A DNA stretch of 8,307 bases from the NCBI GenBank assembly GCA_016283605.1, contig JAEENF010000236.1:1-8307 (forward strand). Reading direction: 5' to 3'. Origin of the DNA: Prevotella sp. (lineage in GTDB: Bacteria; Bacteroidota; Bacteroidia; Bacteroidales; Bacteroidaceae). Below are positions 1-5,427 of the stretch, piece after piece. The notes beneath the pieces were generated by a model that was given only the letters and a program-made list of their open reading frames with translations, did no database searches and had not been told where the DNA came from. A program made the position numbers and the translations under genes. The first letter of the stretch is position 1; each line of letters starts with the position of its first letter.

Positions 1-2150
1 CCATCGACAGAGGGCATATGATGGTGATGCTCTTTGGTGGTGTCGCTGGTATTACATGGTTCTCTCCAGAACAGATTCGCCAGGTGCCATGGGATGCAAA
101 GGTAAGACTGGTGTCGTTTATCGTCAACCAGCAGCCGATCAATAGCAATTCCAGATCCGGTAGTTATCAGATCTGTGATACGACGGTCATTGCTGCTGAC
201 CGTTTCGAGTTGAGTCATCAGGATAATCATTTTGCGATTCAGCTCTCGACGCTGACGTATGATAATCCAGAACATATTATTTATTCTTATAGTATCAATG
301 GTGAGACTTACACCCGACTGCAGCCTGGTGTGAACGAATTAACCTTCACTCATCTGTCGCCAGGAACCTATCGTTTCCGTATCAAGGCTGAGCGTAACAA
401 CATTGAGACTCCTGAGAAGACGTTTACAGTGATTATACACAGTCCCTGGTATCGTTCTGCATGGGCTTATTGTCTTTACCTTATTGCTTTTGGTATCCTC
501 GTTTGGCAGCTGATACTGAATCGCAGGCGTAAGGAACAGACCCGCTTACGTATCCAGGAGCATATCCATGCTGAGGAGATGAGTGATGCAAAGTTGCGTT
601 TCTTCATGAATATCAGTCATGAGATCCGTACGCCGATGACGCTGATTGTTACACCGCTGCTTTCGCTTATTAAGAATGAGGACGATCCGCACAGAAAGGG
701 TGTCTATGAAACCATCAAACGTAATGCAGAACGAATACTGAACCTCATCAACCAGATGATGGACCTCCGTAAGATTGACAAGGGACAGATGCAGATGCGA
801 ATGATGGAGACCGACCTTGTTCCGTTTGTCAAAGAAATCTTCGAACTCTTCCAGAGTCAGGCTAAAGCCAAACGTCTGACCTTCAATTTCGAGCACGACA
901 CCGAGTCCCTGCCGATATGGATAGACCGTCGGAATTTCGACAAGGTCATTATGAATATCCTATCCAATGCCTTCAAGTTCACGCCCAGTGGTGGTGAGAT
1001 AGGTATCCGTATTACTCATGACGATAATGATGCCACAATCGCAATCAGAGACAACGGTGAAAAGATACCTGAAGATAAACTGGACAAGATCTTTGAACGC
1101 TTCTATCAGACCGTCTCAACGGTCAACGACAGAAACGTGGGAACAGGTATTGGTTTGGACCTGACACGCTCATTGGTGGAGTTACATCATGGCACGATCT
1201 CTGCCCATAACCTGAATGAGGGCTGTGAATTCGTTGTTACCGTACCTCTGGGCAATGCCCATCTGAAGCCCGAAGAGATGATCTTGGAGGAAGAAGCCTC
1301 CAACTTCGTGGAGCCTATCATCGAAGAGACGGTAGAGGAATCGGATGCTCCGGTTATCGACCTGCCATCTAATTACAAGATGACAATAGTTATTGCAGAA
1401 GACGACGATGAAATCAGAGGCTATCTTGAGAATGAGTTGAGTAAAGATTACGATGTCAGAGCCTGTACCAATGGTCGTGAGGCCCTGTCAGAAGTTCTCC
1501 ATACGAAGCCTGATCTGGTGGTCAGCGATGTGATGATGCCTGAAATGGATGGCAACACCCTTTGCTCGAAGATTAAGACCAACCCCAGCACTAATCATAT
1601 CCCAGTGATATTGTTGACGGCCAAGAACCGTGACGAAGACAAGTTGGAAGGTCTTGAGACAGGTGCAGACTCCTATATCGTGAAGCCCTTCAATATGGAC
1701 ATCCTACGACGCACCATCATCAACCTGTTGAATTCTCACCGTCTTTTGCAGTTGAAGTACGGCCGTAATGACAGTCTGGAGGAACAGGTGGAAGATGTGA
1801 AGATGAAGTCGCCTGATGAAAAGCTTCTGGATCGTGTGATGGCAGCCATCAACGAGCATCTTGACGACTCAGACCTCAGTGTAGACATGATTGCCGAACA
1901 GGTTGGTATCAGCCGTGTTCACCTGCATCGAAAGATGAAGGAACTGACGGGTCAGACACCACACGACTTTATCCGCAACCTTCGTCTGAAGCAGGCTGCC
2001 AATCTCTTGGCTAACCACGGTATGAATGTGACGGAAGTGATGTATGCTTGCGGTTTCTCCAACTCCGCTTCGTTCTCAACGGTGTTCAAGAAGTTCTACG
2101 GCATGTCGCCACGCGACTACATGAAGGAGCACTACAAGCAGTCGCATTAA
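1..2150 (+). CDS. Hybrid two-component system sensor kinase/response regulator (HTCS), 5' truncated by the window edge
   Basis: Fused membrane sensor kinase and AraC-type transcription regulator. The frame is open from base 3 (codon_start 3) and reads into FGGVAGITWF, the usual end of the periplasmic propeller in this family, so the ATG at 18 is not the real start and most of the sensor lies outside. Numbering from that ATG: Y_Y_Y beta-sandwich about 74-141; one membrane helix about 148-167; HisKA with H-box NISHEIRTPMT (phospho-His 201); HATPase with N-box around N313-N317, G1 DNGEK at 345-349 and G2 GTGIGL at 375-380; a Glu-rich linker about 417-445; receiver domain with acidic pocket 461-464, phospho-acceptor D504, T534 and K556; two helix-turn-helix units about 622-692. 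The C-terminal end is complete at TAA. Family members sense glycan breakdown products in the periplasm and activate adjacent polysaccharide-use genes; the ligand and targets here are unknown. The G1 box has Lys where its second Gly is expected. Architecture is very secure, specificity is not. Confidence 0.95.
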   Translation, partial: IDRGHMMVMLFGGVAGITWFSPEQIRQVPWDAKVRLVSFIVNQQPINSNSRSGSYQICDTTVIAADRFELSHQDNHFAIQLSTLTYDNPEHIIYSYSINGETYTRLQPGVNELTFTHLSPGTYRFRIKAERNNIETPEKTFTVIIHSPWYRSAWAYCLYLIAFGILVWQLILNRRRKEQTRLRIQEHIHAEEMSDAKLRFFMNISHEIRTPMTLIVTPLLSLIKNEDDPHRKGVYETIKRNAERILNLINQMMDLRKIDKGQMQMRMMETDLVPFVKEIFELFQSQAKAKRLTFNFEHDTESLPIWIDRRNFDKVIMNILSNAFKFTPSGGEIGIRITHDDNDATIAIRDNGEKIPEDKLDKIFERFYQTVSTVNDRNVGTGIGLDLTRSLVELHHGTISAHNLNEGCEFVVTVPLGNAHLKPEEMILEEEASNFVEPIIEETVEESDAPVIDLPSNYKMTIVIAEDDDEIRGYLENELSKDYDVRACTNGREALSEVLHTKPDLVVSDVMMPEMDGNTLCSKIKTNPSTNHIPVILLTAKNRDEDKLEGLETGADSYIVKPFNMDILRRTIINLLNSHRLLQLKYGRNDSLEEQVEDVKMKSPDEKLLDRVMAAINEHLDDSDLSVDMIAEQVGISRVHLHRKMKELTGQTPHDFIRNLRLKQAANLLANHGMNVTEVMYACGFSNSASFSTVFKKFYGMSPRDYMKEHYKQSH

Positions 2151-2167
2151 GTAGTGTCATTACTTAA
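2147..2167. terminator. Possible weak bidirectional hairpin between convergent genes
   Basis: TTAAGTA (2147-2153) and TACTTAA (2161-2167) are perfect inverted repeats of 7 bp around a 7-nt loop. The stem contains the stop codons of both convergent genes (TAA at 2148-2150 on plus, TAA at 2166-2164 on minus). The stem is AT-rich and no clear T-tract follows on either strand, so it is a poor match to a classical intrinsic terminator. It is the only inverted repeat seen in the 13-nt gap. Confidence 0.25.
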
Positions 2168-3234
2168 CGTCCGCGACGGAGGATGAATTCCACCATCCCT
2201 CTAAACAGCTGACGATAGTCATCCTTGATAAAGTCTATGTCAGACAAAAGGCTAAGGGCTTCTGTGGCATATTTCTCTGCCTGTGATTCTGCATAGGCGA
2301 TGCTGCCATATATATCCATCAGGTCGCGGATATACTGTACAGCCTCTTCACGTTTCTGTTCACGAGGCAGACTGAGTGTTGCCTCAATGCGTTGACGCTC
2401 CTCAGGACTGCAATGGCTGAGGAGATGGAGTAGTATCAGCGTACGCTTGCCTTCGAAGATGTCGTTTAGCTTTTGTTTCTTTTGGCCTTCGAAGTCGCCT
2501 GTCAGATCCAACACGTCATCGCGGATCTGGAAACAGAGTCCCAACGGATAGCTGAACTTATAGATACGCTGCAACTGTTCATCTGTAGCTCCTGCCAGAA
2601 GGGCACCTAAGCGCAGAGGGCCTGCAATGGTATAATAGACGGTCTTACCACTGACGGTGAAGAGAACGTCTTCTTCCGTCATATCGTCCTTATTATCCTG
2701 TGTCCATTTAATTTCTGCATATTGGCCGAAGGTGGTGCGTCCCAGCATCAGGAAGAACTCGTGTTGTACCTTACGGGCTAGGTCGACGTCCAGCAGTCGG
2801 AAGTTCTCGCAGAGTACACGATGCATACACTCGTGCAGGGTATCGCCGGCATTAATGGCTATCTCTGAACTGACCAGATGATGCAGGGCTGGTTTCCCTC
2901 GACGTTCTAATGAGCCGTCTTCCCAGTCATCATGAATCAGGATCCAGTCCTCACTCATCTGCATGGCCGTTGCTGTATACACGGCCTTGTCGGCAGAACC
3001 GCTCATCGCTTCAGCCATCAGCATCACCAGCGCAGGACGCAAGTATTTTCCGCGACGGGCTGGGTAATCGTTGACGATGTCCCAGTGCTCGTCGAAGACA
3101 GAGATATACTTCTCCTGTCCCATCATGGCAACGGTCTGCCAATCTTCTTTCTTAAACTGTTGCAGACAAGTGTCTATGACTGAGCCTACACGCTCTTTTT
3201 GCTGTTCCAGGTAGTCATTAAAATCTTTGGTCAT
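2164..3234 (-). CDS. Polyprenyl (trans-isoprenyl) diphosphate synthase
   Basis: Cytoplasmic enzyme of 356 residues that condenses isopentenyl diphosphate onto an allylic diphosphate to build an all-trans isoprenoid chain. The class I signatures are all visible: GKYLRPALV at 62-70; first aspartate-rich motif DDWED at 102-106 followed by ERRGKPALHH; GKT at 196-198; second aspartate-rich motif RDDVLD with D239, D240 and D243; and the downstream basic GKRT at 262-265. Length is normal for the family (about 300-360). The fifth residue before the first Asp is Trp 97; in characterised enzymes an aromatic side chain here blocks the elongation tunnel and limits the product to FPP or GGPP length, so a short or medium product is inferred. 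It is the last gene of the leftward operon, 7 nt after the PagL-like gene, and converges on the HTCS gene. Prenyl synthase activity is near certain; chain length and the pathway supplied are not shown by the sequence. Confidence 0.93.
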   Translation of the reverse strand: MTKDFNDYLEQQKERVGSVIDTCLQQFKKEDWQTVAMMGQEKYISVFDEHWDIVNDYPARRGKYLRPALVMLMAEAMSGSADKAVYTATAMQMSEDWILIHDDWEDGSLERRGKPALHHLVSSEIAINAGDTLHECMHRVLCENFRLLDVDLARKVQHEFFLMLGRTTFGQYAEIKWTQDNKDDMTEEDVLFTVSGKTVYYTIAGPLRLGALLAGATDEQLQRIYKFSYPLGLCFQIRDDVLDLTGDFEGQKKQKLNDIFEGKRTLILLHLLSHCSPEERQRIEATLSLPREQKREEAVQYIRDLMDIYGSIAYAESQAEKYATEALSLLSDIDFIKDDYRQLFRGMVEFILRRGR

Positions 3235-3241
3235 AATTATC

Positions 3242-4435
3242 TCATTTATATTTCTTTATTGGAATGCGATAGCCTACACCCAGCATCAAGTTGTTGGGGT
3301 AGTAGAAGTCATACAGGCTGTAGCCGATATGCAGATAGGTCCTTTGACTCATCGCCACCTTCAAGGCCAGCACTTCATAAAAGCCTTTGAAGTCTGTGGC
3401 GGCAGCATTAAGCACATTATGTCCGATGCCGAAGTTGATGGTGAAGTAGGGCATCACGAATTCTGCTCTGGCAGAAAGTCCTGCCGATACTTGTTTGTAC
3501 CAGGCAGGTATATGGATGTCGGCATCTGTGCCGTTCCAATAGGTCTCTGTCAATGCTTTTTCGTCTAACTCGATATTCGAACCGTGATCATATTGTACAT
3601 CCAACGATGCGCCCAAGTTTAACCAGTGGTTCATCCCATACATGGGATTGATGTTAAAGCCGATGACGCCAAACGTTCCTGGTATGGCGTAGGCGCCTTC
3701 TGTGGTATCCACACCTTTGCGTTTCCAAGCACCATAGAGGGTCACATCGGTATGCAGGTTCTTCTGAAAGGCAGGAAGTGGTCTGGAGTCTTCGTAGTCC
3801 AGATCTCTGTTGATATAGTAGGCCATTGACAGACGACCTTCAAAAGCGTTTAGACCAGCATTAGGCATCGAGGTGTTGCCATTGCTGTAATGGGTGAATG
3901 CTCCTCCCAGGTTCAAGTCCCAGTGGTTGGACAAGGCCCAGCGCAAATAGACATTGGCGTTGATATAGGCCGTCATCTTCGAACCGATCACATGGTTTTC
4001 TGGATGTTTGTCTTTGTCGTAGGGTTTCCAGCCGTATGTCAGACCGAAGTCCCATTCGTAGTTCAACGACAACCGTTTCGCCAGTGTGGCGATGGTAGCT
4101 CCTTGGAAGAGATAGGCCGATACAGGGTTTCCCAACTGGGGATTGAAATCGTGGATAGCTAATCCCACGCCTTGATAAGCTCCTTTGTAAATAAGAGCTT
4201 GTTCGGAGGTTCGTGGTGCTTGGAAGGCATACTTCAGCTTCGCGGCAAACGAGTGGTTCATCGTTCTTACCTCAGGGTTATTGCCTCGCAGGAATCTATT
4301 AGTATGCAGGATGAGGCCAGGTGCGGCTTCGGCCTCAATACGATGTATCAGAGTACTGTCGTTATCAGATGCAGCAAAGGCAGTAATGGTACCAACCATT
4401 ACTGCCATTGTCATCAGATAACGTCTTATTCTCAT
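3242..4435 (-). CDS. Acyloxyacyl hydrolase / PagL-like outer-membrane beta-barrel (putative lipid A deacylase)
   Basis: A 397-residue exported protein. The N-terminus MRIRRYLMTMAVMVGTITAF is a Sec signal peptide with likely cleavage around residues 20-22 (AFA-A). The mature part is rich in alternating aromatic and Gly strands typical of an outer-membrane barrel (for example YRWAL-, YGAWK- and LGVGY-like stretches), and it ends in a strand-like segment, YRIPIKKYK. The segment FTHYSNGNTSMPNAGLN (180-196) matches the H-x-S-N region around the catalytic His and Ser of PagL lipid A 3-O-deacylases (here H182 and S184), and the whole resembles remembered Bacteroides proteins labelled acyloxyacyl hydrolase. 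In PagL the third catalytic residue is Glu 14 positions after the His; here that position is Asn 196 and the nearest Glu is 199. It is longer than classical PagL (about 150-170 residues), so extra strands or a second domain are present. Its ATG overlaps the upstream stop codon (ATGA), implying translational coupling. Export and barrel fold are well supported; activity on lipid A is inferred. Confidence 0.78.
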   Translation of the reverse strand: MRIRRYLMTMAVMVGTITAFAASDNDSTLIHRIEAEAAPGLILHTNRFLRGNNPEVRTMNHSFAAKLKYAFQAPRTSEQALIYKGAYQGVGLAIHDFNPQLGNPVSAYLFQGATIATLAKRLSLNYEWDFGLTYGWKPYDKDKHPENHVIGSKMTAYINANVYLRWALSNHWDLNLGGAFTHYSNGNTSMPNAGLNAFEGRLSMAYYINRDLDYEDSRPLPAFQKNLHTDVTLYGAWKRKGVDTTEGAYAIPGTFGVIGFNINPMYGMNHWLNLGASLDVQYDHGSNIELDEKALTETYWNGTDADIHIPAWYKQVSAGLSARAEFVMPYFTINFGIGHNVLNAAATDFKGFYEVLALKVAMSQRTYLHIGYSLYDFYYPNNLMLGVGYRIPIKKYK

Positions 4436-5286
4436 TCTGTCTTCGGAGCCTCACCAATCAAGTCCATAAACTCATCGAGTTTTGGCGTGATGATAATCTG
4501 AGTACGACGGTTACGCTGCTTGCCCTGTTCTGTGTCGTTGTTGGCGATGGGGTTGTATTCACCACGTCCGCCAGCAGTTAAACGCTTAGGATCTACACCG
4601 TAGTCGTTCTGCAAGGCTTGAACGACTGATGAAGCACGAAGGGCCGAGAGGTCCCAGTTGTTACGGATGTTGGTCTTCGAGATGGGAACATTGTCTGTAT
4701 TACCCTCGATAAGTACATCGTAGTCCTTATAGTCCTTGATAATCTTGGCAATCTTAGAGAGTGTCTCAGCTGCACGGGTATTAATCTCATAAGAACCGCT
4801 CTTGTAAAGCATATTGTCGGCCAGTGAGATATAGACCACGCCCTTCAGCACCTGAACGTCAACCTCCTTCATCTCTTCCTTCGAAAGCGAACGTGTCAGG
4901 TTGTTTGTCAGCACCATGTTCAGCGAGTCGCTCTTTGACTTCACCTCCACCAAGTGGCGGATATACTGGTTCGACTCATTGATCTGGTCTACGAGTTTCT
5001 CGATAGAGACATTGTTCTGTGAGGCATTTGTCAGACTCTTGTCGAGCGACTCCTGCAGTTTGGCATACTTCTGCTCAGCAGCCTTCAGTAACTGCTGCAT
5101 ACCCTTCTGCTGTTCTTCCAGGCTGGCGATGCGGGCATTCTTTGCTGCCAAGTCCTCTTTCGCACTCTGCAGACTTTCCGTCAGGGATTTATTCTCTGTC
5201 TGGCAGTTCACCAGTTCTTTCTTTGAGCCGCAACTGGTCAGCATCAGTGCTACTGCCAGTGACATAAACAATACATTCTTTTTCAT
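4432..5286 (-). CDS. OmpA/MotB-domain lipoprotein with coiled coil
   Basis: A 284-residue envelope lipoprotein. The start at 5286 is chosen because MKKNVLFMSLAVALMLTSC is a complete lipoprotein signal with lipobox LTSC (lipidated Cys 19), and because a promoter-like element lies between it and an in-frame upstream ATG at 5358. After Cys come GSKKE, then a heptad-rich Gln/Glu/Lys/Leu coiled coil at about 26-125. The C-terminal OmpA-like domain spans about 145-268. It carries EGNTDNVPI (194-202) and NNWDLSALRASSVV (209-222), whose D198 and R217 correspond to the residues that hold the diaminopimelate of peptidoglycan in this family, followed by AGGRGE and RNRRTQIII. The TDN-P and NW-LS-RA pattern is the MotB-like variant. 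The protein probably sits in the outer membrane facing the periplasm and grips the cell wall. It is the first gene of the operon with the PagL-like barrel and the prenyl synthase. A stator role like MotB is unlikely since no membrane-spanning partner is present. Confidence 0.92.
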   Translation of the reverse strand: MKKNVLFMSLAVALMLTSCGSKKELVNCQTENKSLTESLQSAKEDLAAKNARIASLEEQQKGMQQLLKAAEQKYAKLQESLDKSLTNASQNNVSIEKLVDQINESNQYIRHLVEVKSKSDSLNMVLTNNLTRSLSKEEMKEVDVQVLKGVVYISLADNMLYKSGSYEINTRAAETLSKIAKIIKDYKDYDVLIEGNTDNVPISKTNIRNNWDLSALRASSVVQALQNDYGVDPKRLTAGGRGEYNPIANNDTEQGKQRNRRTQIIITPKLDEFMDLIGEAPKTE

Positions 5287-5295
5287 ATTCTTTAT

Positions 5296-5300
5296 TCCTT
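5296..5300 (-). promoter_or_regulatory. Possible ribosome binding site of the OmpA-like gene
   Basis: On the minus strand AAGGA ends 9 nt before the ATG at 5286, within a purine-rich leader. Bacteroidota depend little on Shine-Dalgarno pairing, so this supports the choice of the 5286 start over the one at 5358 but does not prove it. Confidence 0.4.
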
Positions 5301-5318
5301 TTGATTTGTAATTCGCTG

Positions 5319-5326
5319 CAAAGATA
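5319..5326 (-). promoter_or_regulatory. Bacteroidota-type -7 element for the OmpA-like operon
   Basis: The minus strand reads TATCTTTG, an exact match to the TAnnTTTG -7 box of the primary sigma factor in Bacteroides and relatives. It lies 32 nt before the ATG at 5286, which would leave a leader of about 25 nt. The -33 box is poor: the best candidate is TGTTC at 5349-5345, 18 nt upstream. Confidence 0.6.
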
Positions 5327-5344
5327 CTTATTTTTTGGACATAT

Positions 5345-5387
5345 GAACATAAGAACATGTATTTTTTTTGTTTCTTTTGTTCTTTTG
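5345..5387. repeat. Two 8-nt tandem duplications in the divergent promoter region
   Basis: GAACATAA-GAACATGT occupies 5345-5360 and TTCTTTTG-TTCTTTTG occupies 5372-5387, the second being exact. Both have an 8-nt period and lie between the two divergent promoter elements; a run of eight T (5362-5369) separates them. They may be simple low-complexity sequence or sites for a regulator. Confidence 0.4.
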
Positions 5388-5409
5388 TCTATAAATTTTA
5401 TTATATTTG
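5376..5409 (+). promoter_or_regulatory. Bacteroidota-type promoter of the M1 aminopeptidase gene
   Basis: TATATTTG at 5402-5409 matches the TAnnTTTG -7 box. TTTG at 5376-5379 could be the -33 box with a 22-nt spacer, slightly longer than usual; a second TTTG at 5384-5387 is too close at 14 nt. The -7 box ends 18 nt before the ATG at 5428, so the leader would be only about 10-14 nt, A-rich (AACCAAATAA) and without a Shine-Dalgarno sequence. Confidence 0.6.
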
Positions 5410-5427
5410 CACACAAAAACCAAATAA

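Noticed and set aside
18..20. ATG at 18 as the real start of the sensor/regulator gene
   Set aside because: The frame is open to base 3, and the first residues already match the end of the propeller region of HTCS proteins; a start here would leave no signal peptide and no sensor.
3227..3568. Plus-strand frames of 63 to 113 codons opposite the prenyl synthase and PagL-like genes
   Set aside because: They overlap genes with clear signatures and show no protein-like features of their own.
4901..5311. Plus-strand open frame of 136 codons, Cys/Ser/Phe-rich, opposite the OmpA-like gene
   Set aside because: Its composition is the mirror of the Lys/Glu/Gln-rich coiled coil on the other strand; it has no start context or family resemblance.
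5287..5358. Upstream ATG at 5358 as start of the OmpA-like gene
   Set aside because: The 24 extra residues would precede a perfect lipoprotein signal, and the -7 promoter box lies inside this stretch.
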